Assembly (NCBI RefSeq): GCF_030209435.1
Contig: NZ_JARVRX010000014.1
Span: 372,001-436,000 of the forward strand
Reading direction: 5' to 3'
Source: Mycolicibacterium sp. lyk4-40-TYG-92
Lineage (GTDB): Bacteria > Actinomycetota > Actinomycetes > Mycobacteriales > Mycobacteriaceae
DNA: 64,000 nt
The position numbers were made by a program, and so were the translations under genes. Shown here in pieces: positions 35,843-44,431 of the stretch (the first letter of the stretch is position 1; every line of letters begins with the position of its first letter). A model generated the notes under the pieces. That model saw only the letters and a program-made list of their open reading frames with translations. It was not told the DNA's origin and made no database searches.

Positions 35843-35904
35843 TTTGCTCGCTTACGAGCAAACAGAAATGTCCTCGGCACAATGGCGTGCCGGGGACGTT
35901 TCTG
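35843..35904. terminator. Double hairpin, probable bidirectional terminator
   Basis: The first hairpin is TTTGCTCG-CTTA-CGAGCAAA (35843-35862), a perfect 8-bp stem. The second follows at once: an 18-nt arm at 35863-35880 pairs with 35887-35904 at 16 of 18 positions around a 6-nt loop. It lies between convergent genes (stop at 35841; minus-strand gene ending at 35915). Confidence 0.75.
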
Positions 35905-35914
35905 TCTGGCCCTG

Positions 35915-36289
35915 CTACCTGGCCCACAGCAATGACGCCGCGAGCATCACTTCGACGACACCATAAAACTGGTTGGGGTAGAACGACGTTCGGTCTCCGG
36001 CGAGCGCTGCACACACTCGCCCGAAGGCCATACCGAGTAACGCGACACTCACGGTGACCACAATGCCGAGACGGACCTGCTCCGGCGCCGCGATGGCGTA
36101 CCCGAGGATCGCCGCGATGGCCAACCCGAAACCCCCGTACACCGCCCGCACCTCGGCCCGAGATGCCGCTTCGCCCAGCGTGATTCCGAATGGTCGCAAC
36201 ATCTGCGCCGGCGCCGTCAGTGCCCGCAGGCCCATGCCCGCAAAGAACACCGCATTGACACCGACAACAACATTGGAAGCCACTGACAC
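35915..36289 (-). CDS. DUF4345-like small membrane protein
   Basis: The 124-aa product has four hydrophobic segments and the pattern ALTAPAQMLRPFGI, then EVRAVYGGFGLAIAA, seen in small DUF4345-type membrane proteins of unknown role. GTG 36289 is the best start: CAGGAGGT sits 5-6 nt upstream. Frame extension further up is possible but crosses the ribosome site. A 20-bp palindrome lies 34 bp upstream. Confidence 0.72.
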   Translation of the reverse strand: MSVASNVVVGVNAVFFAGMGLRALTAPAQMLRPFGITLGEAASRAEVRAVYGGFGLAIAAILGYAIAAPEQVRLGIVVTVSVALLGMAFGRVCAALAGDRTSFYPNQFYGVVEVMLAASLLWAR

Positions 36290-36323
36290 CGTTACCTCCT
36301 GACGACGGTGCGACGGCAACCAG

Positions 36324-36343
36324 CATGACGCACGTGAGTCATG
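36324..36343. promoter_or_regulatory. 20-bp palindrome CATGACGCACGTGAGTCATG
   Basis: Eighteen of 20 positions are symmetric, with CACGTG at the centre. It lies 34 bp upstream of the DUF4345-like gene and so is placed as an operator. No regulator gene is adjacent. Confidence 0.45.
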
Positions 36344-36360
36344 TCGTCAGACGAAACGAC

Positions 36361-36543
36361 TCAGAGTCGCCACATTTCGCGCTCGGTGGCGGCCTGCTCG
36401 AATGCCTTATGGCGAAAAGCCTCCGGCTGGCGCACTTTCGCGGCCAGATGCACTCGGGTCACGAACGCGGCGGTCTTGTCCGACCACCAGTGCATCGCGG
36501 CCGCGGCGGGGTGGACGCCAACCGGCACAGAGTTGGTAGCCAT
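36361..36543 (-). CDS. Small hypothetical protein (60 aa)
   Basis: ATG 36543 is preceded by AAGGGA about 9 nt away. The codon usage is typical for this genome, with strong G/C preference at third positions. The product (MATNSVPVGVHPAAAAMHWW...) has a polar, helix-like C-terminal half (PEAFRHKAFEQAATEREMW) and no signal or membrane segment. Function unknown. Confidence 0.48.
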   Translation of the reverse strand: MATNSVPVGVHPAAAAMHWWSDKTAAFVTRVHLAAKVRQPEAFRHKAFEQAATEREMWRL

Positions 36544-36682
36544 CGCGGTATCCCTTCACGAACTCCGACAATGCTTTTGAGACCGCACACCTCGGCGACG
36601 GGCAAGGTCGGCACTGGTGCACAGGTTCAGCGACGGAGCTCGTCGATCTATTCCCTGTGGCACGCCGGTGTTCGCTGCCGGC

Positions 36683-38155
36683 TTACTCCAGCCCGGCGGT
36701 GCCGTCCGGTTTGACGGTCACGGCCGCTCCGGCGAGGTCCTCGCGGGTACTGGCCTCGGCCTGCGACGCATCGGTGATCACCGCCAACGCCCGGCTGCCG
36801 CTGGGGGTGCGGACAGCCACGAATACCTTCTCGGGCACCCCCTCACGGGTCACCGGCGTGGTCCAGGTTTCCACCGTGCCAGTGCCCGACCAGTCCTCTT
36901 CTGCCACCGCCGTCGGCTCGGCATCGACCTCCGATTGCACGTCCTCCCAACGGAACTCGTGCGCAGGCGGCTCAGTGCTGTAGACGCCGAAGCTGTGCTT
37001 GGTCAGGTACCCGCCGTTGGCGGTGATCAACCCGACCTGGCCGGGATTGGCCGTCAGCCGCCCGGCCATGGTGGCGATCGAATGCGACACGTAGTTGTTC
37101 CACGGCCCACCGGCGAACGTCAGGCCGCCGGTGACGGTCAGTGGCCGCGCCGGATCATCGAGCGCCAGACCGAGCTCACGCGCCGCCACCTGCACCGCCG
37201 ACGGGAAGCACGAGTACACGTCGATCGCATCGATGTCGTCGATGCCGAGCCCCGTCAACTCCAGCACCCGACGGCCGGCGATCCGAATGGCCGGCGACCC
37301 GGAAAAGCTCGCGCGCTCCCCGATCAGATAGGTGTCGTGAGCGTCGGTGCCGGCGTAGGGAAAGACCCACCGCTCCCTGGGAATCTGCAGTTGCCCGGCC
37401 TTGCCCACCGAGGTGAGGATCAGGGCGGCGCCCTGGTCGACCATGTTGTTGGAGTTCATCAGCTTGGTGTAGGGCCAGCTGATCATCCGGTTGTCCGGGC
37501 CGGGTTGCCAGATCTGCTCGGCCGGAACAACTTCGGGGCTCCAGGCATGCGGATTGCTTGCCGCCACTTGACTGAACCGCGACCACAGTTCGCCGATCCG
37601 TTGCCGGTGCTCCTCCGGGGCCTCCCCCGCAGCGATCCGCAAGGCCTGCTCGAACATCGGGTACACGTGGGACGGGGCCACCAGTCCGATCCGGAGTTCG
37701 GCTGGACCGGCCATGGTGAACTCGGGGTCGCTGGGTGCCATCGGCACCGACTCCTCCTGCTCGGTGCCGGTCAGCCGCTCGCCGCGTGCCTTCAGTCGCG
37801 TCCGGGTCCGCCAGGTTTCGCCACCGGCGATCAGCACGACGTCGTGGCGGCCCTGCTGGATGTCCAGGCACGCCTGATTCACCAGCGACTGCGGGATGTT
37901 GCCGCCGACCGGGGTGTACCGCGTGACGGCGCCGGGTGCGCCGATGCGCTCCGCCAACAACAGACCGGGGTCTCGATAACGCACCGACAGCAGGTTGACG
38001 ACCCGGACGGCGTCGACCGCCTCGAGGACGCGGGCGTCCGCGGCGGCGCGGGCCGCCGCTTCCATTAGGTCGACCGGCTCGCCGCCCGGATTCTCGTCGT
38101 GCTGGTTGACCTGGCCATAGCCGACGAGTATCGGGGTTCTGGGATCAAGTGACAC
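36683..38155 (-). CDS. Thiolase-superfamily acetyl-CoA acetyltransferase-like protein
   Basis: The 490-aa product follows the thiolase layout: PILVGYGQVNQHDENP at the start, GGNIPQSLVNQACLDI with the presumed nucleophile Cys near residue 95, and GGLTFAGGPWNNYVSH plus TANGGYLTKHSFGVYS in the second half. It is longer than FadA-type thiolases because of a C-terminal OB-like extension (about residues 400-490), as in Rv0914c-like proteins. The start is GTG 38155. It is divergent from the acyl-CoA dehydrogenase pair and may carry out the last cleavage of that pathway. Confidence 0.82.
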   Translation of the reverse strand: MSLDPRTPILVGYGQVNQHDENPGGEPVDLMEAAARAAADARVLEAVDAVRVVNLLSVRYRDPGLLLAERIGAPGAVTRYTPVGGNIPQSLVNQACLDIQQGRHDVVLIAGGETWRTRTRLKARGERLTGTEQEESVPMAPSDPEFTMAGPAELRIGLVAPSHVYPMFEQALRIAAGEAPEEHRQRIGELWSRFSQVAASNPHAWSPEVVPAEQIWQPGPDNRMISWPYTKLMNSNNMVDQGAALILTSVGKAGQLQIPRERWVFPYAGTDAHDTYLIGERASFSGSPAIRIAGRRVLELTGLGIDDIDAIDVYSCFPSAVQVAARELGLALDDPARPLTVTGGLTFAGGPWNNYVSHSIATMAGRLTANPGQVGLITANGGYLTKHSFGVYSTEPPAHEFRWEDVQSEVDAEPTAVAEEDWSGTGTVETWTTPVTREGVPEKVFVAVRTPSGSRALAVITDASQAEASTREDLAGAAVTVKPDGTAGLE

Positions 38156-38386
38156 TGATGTTTCCTCTTCTGTGCCGGGTCTTCTCCGGGATTACCTCCA
38201 CCTTGGCGGCCTCTGGGCGGCACTGTAAACGACCAGCGCGGAAACCCGCACATGAGCGTTCGGGACATCTATTCACCGTCAAGGGCGCCAGATGTCGCGT
38301 GAGGAAACGTGTAGGTGTCGCACAATGCGATTTACAGGGCGGCGGCGACGGCATTGCATGGACCTGACATGCAGAAGGGTGAACAC

Positions 38387-39490
38387 ATGACGATGAGCGT
38401 GGCCGAACGCGCCGAACTCGCCGCAGCCGTCAAGGACCTGCTCAGTGAACATTGCACCGAAGCCGACGTCCGCCGGGTGATGAGCACCGACGACGGATTC
38501 GATCGCGACCTGTGGCACAAGTTGGCCGCGCAGGGCGTGGCGGGCCTGATTGTCGACCCGGAATACGGCGGCGTCGGGCTGGGTGCGCAAGAGCTGGAGG
38601 CGGTAGCCGAGGTCACCGGTGCAGCCTTGCTTCCCGCCCCGTTCCTGTCGAGTGCGGTGTTCGCCACGGCCCTGATCCAGGCCGCCGGCAGCGGCGACGA
38701 CAAGGCGCGGCTTTTGCCTGCGTTGGCCGAAGGCTCCTCGATCGCCACCGTGGCCGTCACCGGACCCCGGGGCACGTGGGCGCCGGATGGTGTTGCGGTT
38801 CAGGCAGTTCGGCGCGGCGACCGGTACGAGCTCACGGGCAGCGCGCACTATGTGCCCGATGGGCAGATCGCCGACGTCGTCGTCGCCGTCGCGAGGACCG
38901 ACGACGGCATCGCGATCTTCGAGGTCGCCCCGGACGCGCCCGGCTTCGACCGCACCGCCGCAACGGTTTTCGACCCCACCGTCCGGCTGTCGACATACAC
39001 CTTCCACCAGACCCCGGCCCGTCGCATCGGCACCGGAGGCTGGGCGGCTGTCGAATACGCGCTGTCCCTCACGGTGATCGCCCTCGCCGGGGAACAAGTC
39101 GGCGGGGCCCGCCACCTGTTCGATGTCACTGTCGACTACCTCAAGACCCGCATCCAATTCGGGCGGCCCATCGGCAGTTTCCAGGCACTCAAGCACATGG
39201 CGGCCGATCTCTTGCTGGAAGTCGAATCCGCCACCTCAGCCGCGCAACATGCCGCCGCGCAATTCGCCACCGACCCGGCGAGCGCAGACGGTCCCGTCGC
39301 GTTGGCCGGATTCGCTTGCGCGGAGGCGTATCACACCACGGCCATGCAATCGATCCAGATGCACGGCGGCATCGGCTTCACCTGGGAGCACCCCGCGCAT
39401 CTGTTCCTGCGCCGGGCGCGCACCGGCCGTCAACTGTTCGGCAGCTCACGCGACCATCGTGAGCGCTACCTGGCAGCAAAGGGCGCCTGA
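38387..39490 (+). CDS. Acyl-CoA dehydrogenase, smaller subunit of a pair
   Basis: The 367-aa protein has an ACAD fold: PEYGGVGLGAQELEAVAEVTG in the N-terminal helical domain, TGPRGTWAPDG in the middle and MQSIQMHGGIGFTWEHPAHLF in the C-terminal domain. The N-terminus is shorter and more divergent than in the partner. In actinobacteria such adjacent pairs often form alpha2beta2 enzymes for sterol side chains or bulky acyl-CoAs (FadE28/FadE29 type). ATG 38387 follows AGAAGGG. One base separates its stop from the TATG of the next gene. Confidence 0.85.
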   Translation: MTMSVAERAELAAAVKDLLSEHCTEADVRRVMSTDDGFDRDLWHKLAAQGVAGLIVDPEYGGVGLGAQELEAVAEVTGAALLPAPFLSSAVFATALIQAAGSGDDKARLLPALAEGSSIATVAVTGPRGTWAPDGVAVQAVRRGDRYELTGSAHYVPDGQIADVVVAVARTDDGIAIFEVAPDAPGFDRTAATVFDPTVRLSTYTFHQTPARRIGTGGWAAVEYALSLTVIALAGEQVGGARHLFDVTVDYLKTRIQFGRPIGSFQALKHMAADLLLEVESATSAAQHAAAQFATDPASADGPVALAGFACAEAYHTTAMQSIQMHGGIGFTWEHPAHLFLRRARTGRQLFGSSRDHRERYLAAKGA

Positions 39491-39491
39491 T

Positions 39492-40685
39492 ATGACCACC
39501 ACCGCACCGAATCCTGATGACCTGCGCACCGAGGTGCGCAACTGGCTCGCGCAGAACTGGACCGCGTTGTCACCGTCCGACGATCCGTGGATCAGTTCGC
39601 CCGAGGAAATCGCCTGGCGCGAAAAGGTTCTCGACGCCGGCTACGCCGTACCCACCTATCCGGCCGACTGGTTCGGCCGCGGGTACCCCAGCAAGCTCGC
39701 CGCGGTGATCCACCAGGAATTCCGCGCCGTCAAGGCCCCCGGCGCCTGTCAGGACAAGCACAACATTCCCGCCAACACGCTGTTCGCGTTCGGTTCGGAT
39801 GAGCTGAAACACGAACTGCTACGGGACTTTCTGACCGGGGCGGCACGCACCTGCCTGCTCTACAGCGAGCCCGGCGCCGGATCCGATCTGGCCGGGGTGA
39901 GCACCACGGCGGTGCGCGACGGCGACAGCTGGGTGGTGACCGGCCAGAAGGTGTGGACCTCCGGAGCGGCGACGTCCGAGTACGGTCTGCTGATAGCACG
40001 CACCGACTGGGATGCGCCGAAGCACAAGGGCATGAGCTACTTCATCATCCCGATGCGGCAGCCCGGCATCGAGGTGCGGCCGCTGGTCCAGATCACCGGC
40101 GAGGCGCACTTCAACGAGGTGTTCATCTCCGACGCCACCGTGCCGCACGCAAATCTCATCGGCGGAGAAGGCAACGGCTGGCGCGTCCTGCAGACCGCCC
40201 TGGCGTACGAACGCTCCATCATGGGCGACGGCGGACGCGGATCACGCAACAAGTCCAAGGCCGACAGCCTCGTGGAACTGGCGCGCGAGCACGGACGCCT
40301 CGATGACCCCGCCCTGCGGGAGCGGCTCGCGGATGTGCTGGCGCTCCGGGAACTCAACCGGCTCAACAATCTTCGCGCCAAAGCAGCCACCAGCCAGGGC
40401 ACGTCGAGTTCGATCATGTCGCTGGGCAAGCTCGCGATGTCGCGAATCCTGCACTCCGAGGCCGCGCTGAAGACCGAGATCATCGGGACCCAATCGCTGT
40501 TGGCGGGTCCCGACAACCCCGAAGCCGACGACGTTAACTTTCTGTCCCTCAACGCGTTCTTCAGCTCGATCGGCGGCGGCACCGACCAGATTCAGCGCAC
40601 CATCATCGGCGAACGCGTACTGGGGCTGGCGAAGGAACCCGAGACCGATCGCGATATCCCATTCCGTCAGGCGCGACGCAGTTGA
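39492..40685 (+). CDS. Acyl-CoA dehydrogenase, larger subunit of a pair
   Basis: A 397-aa ACAD. LLYSEPGAGSDLAGVSTTA and GQKVWTSGAATSEYGLLIAR are the flavin/substrate motifs, AYERSIMG near residue 240 holds the expected catalytic Glu position, and FFSSIGGGTDQIQRTIIGERVLG closes the domain (two motifs, SSIGGGTDQIQ and IIGERVLG). It probably oxidises an acyl-CoA to the enoyl-CoA together with the upstream subunit. The stop overlaps the TTG start of the CoA-transferase gene. Confidence 0.88.
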   Translation: MTTTAPNPDDLRTEVRNWLAQNWTALSPSDDPWISSPEEIAWREKVLDAGYAVPTYPADWFGRGYPSKLAAVIHQEFRAVKAPGACQDKHNIPANTLFAFGSDELKHELLRDFLTGAARTCLLYSEPGAGSDLAGVSTTAVRDGDSWVVTGQKVWTSGAATSEYGLLIARTDWDAPKHKGMSYFIIPMRQPGIEVRPLVQITGEAHFNEVFISDATVPHANLIGGEGNGWRVLQTALAYERSIMGDGGRGSRNKSKADSLVELAREHGRLDDPALRERLADVLALRELNRLNNLRAKAATSQGTSSSIMSLGKLAMSRILHSEAALKTEIIGTQSLLAGPDNPEADDVNFLSLNAFFSSIGGGTDQIQRTIIGERVLGLAKEPETDRDIPFRQARRS

Positions 40686-43075
40686 CGACCGTGGCCTACG
40701 ACCCGCCCCTGGCCGGGGTCGAGATTCTCGATCTCACCGCCGGACCCATCACGGCAGTCGGCCGGCTACTGGCTGATCTCGGCGCCCACGTCACGTCGGT
40801 GCAGCTGGTCGGCGTGACCGCGTCCGACACCACGGGGCCACGTATCGACGGGGTGCCCATCGGCACCGCCATCAATCGCCACGGCATCCCCACGGTCGAG
40901 ATCGATACGTCGACCCCCGCCGGGCGGCAGGCGTGGGCCGAGTTGCTGGCGACCGCCGACATCCTCATCGAGAACACGCGCCCGGGGTCGGCGGCAGAGG
41001 AGTCCTTGGCGATCAAGCAGATTCACGCGGACCATCCGGCATTGGTCATCCTCTCCATCAGTGATTTCGGCCGCGATACGCGTTATCGCGATTGGCAGGC
41101 CACCACGCCCGTGCTCCACGCGTTGACCAGCGAGCTGTCCCGTTCCGGCATCCCGGGACAGATACCGCTGGTGCCACCGAGCGCAGACCTGCCGTATCAC
41201 GTCGCCGCGGCCCAGGCGGCCTTCGTCACTCTCTGCGTGTTCCTGGATCGGCTGCGCACGGGTACAGGCGATCTCATCGATTTCTCGGTGCTCGAGGGAG
41301 CGATGCAGACCCTCGACCCACCGTTCGGCACTGCGGGCAGTGCGGCGGCCGGCGTGCCCATCAGCGAACAGAAGCGGAATTGGGTTGCCGAGCAGCAGCG
41401 CTATCCGATCTTCAAATGCAAGGACGGCCATGTCCGCATGTGCGTACTGGCAAAACGCCAGTGGCAGAGCATGTTCGAGTGGATGGGGTGCCCGGAAGAA
41501 TTCGCCGACCCGAAGTTCAACAGCCTCCGCGAGCGCTTCGCGTCGGCGACCCTCTTCGGCGCCATCGAGGCGTTCTGTGCCGACAAGACGCGCGCGGAGC
41601 TGGAACTGGCCGGCCAACGGCACGGCGTGCCGACGGCCGCGGTGCTGAGCCTGGCCGAGGTCTTGTCCACGGAACAGGTTGCCGCGCGCGGCTTCTTCCG
41701 CGAGACCGAACTCTCCCCCGGCCTGACGGCACCTGTGCCGGTCGGCGTCGTCGAGATCGACGGGCACCGGGCCAGCAGCCTGAACATCAAGGCACCGAGT
41801 CACCGACGGCTCCGCGACGCGCCCACTCTCACCGCGCGCGCCCGTAGCGATCTCGGGCTGCCGCTGGAGGGACTGCGCGTACTAGACCTCGGCGTCATCG
41901 TCGTCGGCAGCGACACCGGCCGCCTGTTCGCCGACCTCGGCGCCGACGTCGTCAAGATCGAGAATTCCGCCTTCCCCGACGGGCTGCGCATCAGCCTCAC
42001 CCGGATGACGCAGGCCTACGCCGCCGGTCACCGCAACAAGCGGTCGATCGGCATCGACCTACGATCCGAGCACGGGCGGGCGCTGGCACATCAGCTGGTG
42101 GCGCAGTCCGACGTCGTGCTGAGCAACTTCAAACCCGGTGTGGCAGCAGCGCTCGGAATGGACTTCGCCACGCTGCAGCAGGTGAATCCGGGCATCGTCG
42201 TCGTCGACAGCTCGGCGTACGGGCCCACCGGACCGTGGGCGAAACGACTCGGCTACGGACCGTTGGTCCGCGCCGCGGCGGGCTTCACCGAGCTGTGGAC
42301 GTACCCGGATTACCCAGATGCCTTCTGCGACACCGTCACGGTGTACCCCGACCACGTGGCCGCGCGGATAGGCGCGCTGAGTGCCGTCGCGCTGCTGCTG
42401 CGCCGCGAACGCAGCGGCCTCGGTGGATCAGCGAGCATCGCGCAAGCCGAGGTGATGCTCAGTCACCTGGCCGACGACATCGCCGCCGAGGTACTCACGA
42501 GCCGAGGTCATGCTCCCGGTGATCAGCCGCTCCACGACGCGCCTTGGGGCCTGTTTCCCGGCGCCGGCGACGACGCATGGATCTCGGTGACGGTCCGCGA
42601 CGACACCGACTGGTCGGCCTTGTGCGCGGTGATCGACCGGCCCGACCTCGGCGCCGACGCCGAGCTGGGTTCCCGGGTCGGGCGGCACCGTCAGCGCGCG
42701 CGGCTCGATGAGGCACTCGGCGCGTGGACGTCGCGGCGCACACCGACGGACGCGATGGCGCAGTTGCAAGCCGCGGGCGTCCCGGCCGGCGCCGTACTGC
42801 ACGCGGCCGAGGTTCCCACCTGGGACTACTACGTAGAGCGACGGACATTCCGCGAGGAACTGCATCCACATGGGGCGACACCGTTCATGATGGAGAACGT
42901 GCAAATCCACGCCGACCTCATTTCCGATCCCCCGCTGGGGCAGGCGCCGCTGCTCGGGGAGCAGACCCGCGAGGTCGCGGCCGAGCTGCTCGGACTGGAC
43001 GACGCCGGGATCGACGACCTGATCGGGCGCGGCGTCCTCGAAGTACCTGCGGCAGCGGCACATTCGGGACGGTAA
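40682..43075 (+). CDS. Double-domain class III (CaiB/BaiF) CoA-transferase
   Basis: At 797 aa this is twice the usual length. Residues 1-380 and 390-790 are two CaiB/BaiF domains in tandem: LAGVEILDLTAG...LLADLGAHV opens the first, LEGLRVLDLGVIVVGSDTG...LFADLGADVVK the second. In each half a conserved Asp (SADLPYHVAA; YPDHVAARIG) stands where the family's acyl-anhydride Asp is expected. Fused copies occur in actinobacterial degradation clusters. It probably activates the substrate to a CoA ester for the dehydrogenase pair. The start TTG 40682 overlaps the previous stop; GTG 40691 is an alternative. Confidence 0.87.
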   Translation: MTTVAYDPPLAGVEILDLTAGPITAVGRLLADLGAHVTSVQLVGVTASDTTGPRIDGVPIGTAINRHGIPTVEIDTSTPAGRQAWAELLATADILIENTRPGSAAEESLAIKQIHADHPALVILSISDFGRDTRYRDWQATTPVLHALTSELSRSGIPGQIPLVPPSADLPYHVAAAQAAFVTLCVFLDRLRTGTGDLIDFSVLEGAMQTLDPPFGTAGSAAAGVPISEQKRNWVAEQQRYPIFKCKDGHVRMCVLAKRQWQSMFEWMGCPEEFADPKFNSLRERFASATLFGAIEAFCADKTRAELELAGQRHGVPTAAVLSLAEVLSTEQVAARGFFRETELSPGLTAPVPVGVVEIDGHRASSLNIKAPSHRRLRDAPTLTARARSDLGLPLEGLRVLDLGVIVVGSDTGRLFADLGADVVKIENSAFPDGLRISLTRMTQAYAAGHRNKRSIGIDLRSEHGRALAHQLVAQSDVVLSNFKPGVAAALGMDFATLQQVNPGIVVVDSSAYGPTGPWAKRLGYGPLVRAAAGFTELWTYPDYPDAFCDTVTVYPDHVAARIGALSAVALLLRRERSGLGGSASIAQAEVMLSHLADDIAAEVLTSRGHAPGDQPLHDAPWGLFPGAGDDAWISVTVRDDTDWSALCAVIDRPDLGADAELGSRVGRHRQRARLDEALGAWTSRRTPTDAMAQLQAAGVPAGAVLHAAEVPTWDYYVERRTFREELHPHGATPFMMENVQIHADLISDPPLGQAPLLGEQTREVAAELLGLDDAGIDDLIGRGVLEVPAAAAHSGR

Positions 43076-43087
43076 CCGACACCCGCA

Positions 43088-43999
43088 ATGGAAATCGATT
43101 TCACCCGGCTTCGCTACTTCGTCGCAGTCGCCGAAGAGCTGCATTTCAAGCGCGCCGCCGACCGGTTGATGATCACCCCGCCGCCGTTGAGCAAGCAGAT
43201 CAAACTATTGGAGCGCGAACTCGGTGGGGAGCTTTTCGAGCGGACGTATCACGACGTCCGGCTGACGCCGCTGGGCATGCAGCTGCTGGAACCGGCACGT
43301 GACATCCTGCGGCGGGTCGAGGAGCTGAAGTCCACCGCGTCTCGAATCACGCAGGCGAGCAGCCCGATTCGTATCGGGGCGACCGCTTATGCGCCGTCGG
43401 ATTTCACGGCCAGGTTCGAGCAGGCGGTGGCCGGCCTGGCGATGTCCACCGAGTTCAGCGTGCCCGGGTCAGCGGCTGAGGTCATCGCAAAGCTGGTTTC
43501 CGGGCATCTCGACCTCGGCCTGATCCACCTGCCGGCCGCCGACAAGCGCATCCGGCACCGAGTGGTGGCCACCTATCCGGGTGCGGCCGCGGTGCGGTTC
43601 GACGATCCGTTGGCCGCCAACGACATCATCGCCATCGAGGACCTGCGCGACCGCGACGTGGTGATCGACTTCGCGCGGCCCAATCCCGTGGTGCTGGCGC
43701 AGATGGCGCGCGGCCTCAACGAGCGGGGCGTCACACGCATCGTGCGGGCCGTCGGCCAGCTCGGCGGCGAGCTGGAGATGGCCAGCCACGTGTTCAACCG
43801 ATACCTCGTCGCGCTGGTCAGCTACGCGCCCGCCTCCACGCTGGGCCGAATCTTCTCGCCGCCCGAGTTCAAGCTGATCCCGATCGACGAAAGCACATGG
43901 GCCCCGGCCAAAATCGCGCTGGCGTGGGCGCCGGACCGGCTGAGCGATCCGGGCGAGATCGAAGCTGTTGTCGAACAACTCGCCGTCGCCCTCGCTTGA
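43088..43999 (+). CDS. LysR-family regulator
   Basis: A 303-aa LysR protein with the helix-turn-helix RYFVAVAEELHFKRAADRLM and PPLSKQIKLLERELGGELF, then a periplasmic-binding-like effector domain. It starts 12 bp after the CoA-transferase and is on the same strand, so it is the likely local regulator of the CoA-ester degradation genes. Its effector cannot be read from the sequence. Confidence 0.87.
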   Translation: MEIDFTRLRYFVAVAEELHFKRAADRLMITPPPLSKQIKLLERELGGELFERTYHDVRLTPLGMQLLEPARDILRRVEELKSTASRITQASSPIRIGATAYAPSDFTARFEQAVAGLAMSTEFSVPGSAAEVIAKLVSGHLDLGLIHLPAADKRIRHRVVATYPGAAAVRFDDPLAANDIIAIEDLRDRDVVIDFARPNPVVLAQMARGLNERGVTRIVRAVGQLGGELEMASHVFNRYLVALVSYAPASTLGRIFSPPEFKLIPIDESTWAPAKIALAWAPDRLSDPGEIEAVVEQLAVALA

Positions 44000-44089
44000 C
44001 CTGCGCGAGGCGATCATCTGTCAGCTCCCGCCGGTAGGCTGCCTCGACGGACAAACTCCACCACAGCAAGCCCCGGAAGGTTCGAAACC

Positions 44090-44428
44090 GTGCTCGACGC
44101 CGATGACGTGCGCCGCATCGCGCTGTCGCTTCCCGAGACCCGCGAGAAAGAGCGTTGGGGCCATCCGACGTTCGATGTCGCACGCAAGATGTTCGTCACC
44201 GTGCCCGACGATGAGACCTCTTTTGCGGTGCGCTGCCCCAGGTTTGACCGCGAAGAGTTGATCGCCGCCGAGCCGCACAAATTCTGGGTGCCGCGACACG
44301 AAGCTGCGTCGTCGTGGGTGCGGGTGCGGCTCGAGGCCCTCGACGACGAGCAGGAACTGACCGACATTCTCACCGATTCCTGGCGACTGGCAGCCCCGGC
44401 CAGACTCACCGAACAGCAAGAGTCCTGA
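44090..44428 (+). CDS. MmcQ/YjbR-family protein
   Basis: The 112-aa product has the YjbR pattern: DVRRIALSLPETREKERWGHPTFDV, a beta strand (KMFVTVPD), and WVRVRLEALDDEQELTDILTDSW at the end. The family has a double-wing DNA-binding-like fold with unknown function. Start GTG 44090. It ends three bases before the convergent monooxygenase gene. Confidence 0.82.
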   Translation: MLDADDVRRIALSLPETREKERWGHPTFDVARKMFVTVPDDETSFAVRCPRFDREELIAAEPHKFWVPRHEAASSWVRVRLEALDDEQELTDILTDSWRLAAPARLTEQQES

Positions 44429-44431
44429 AAA

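Noticed and set aside
36617..38068. 483-codon plus-strand frame opposite the thiolase-like gene
   Set aside because: Antisense shadow; the minus-strand product shows full thiolase motifs.
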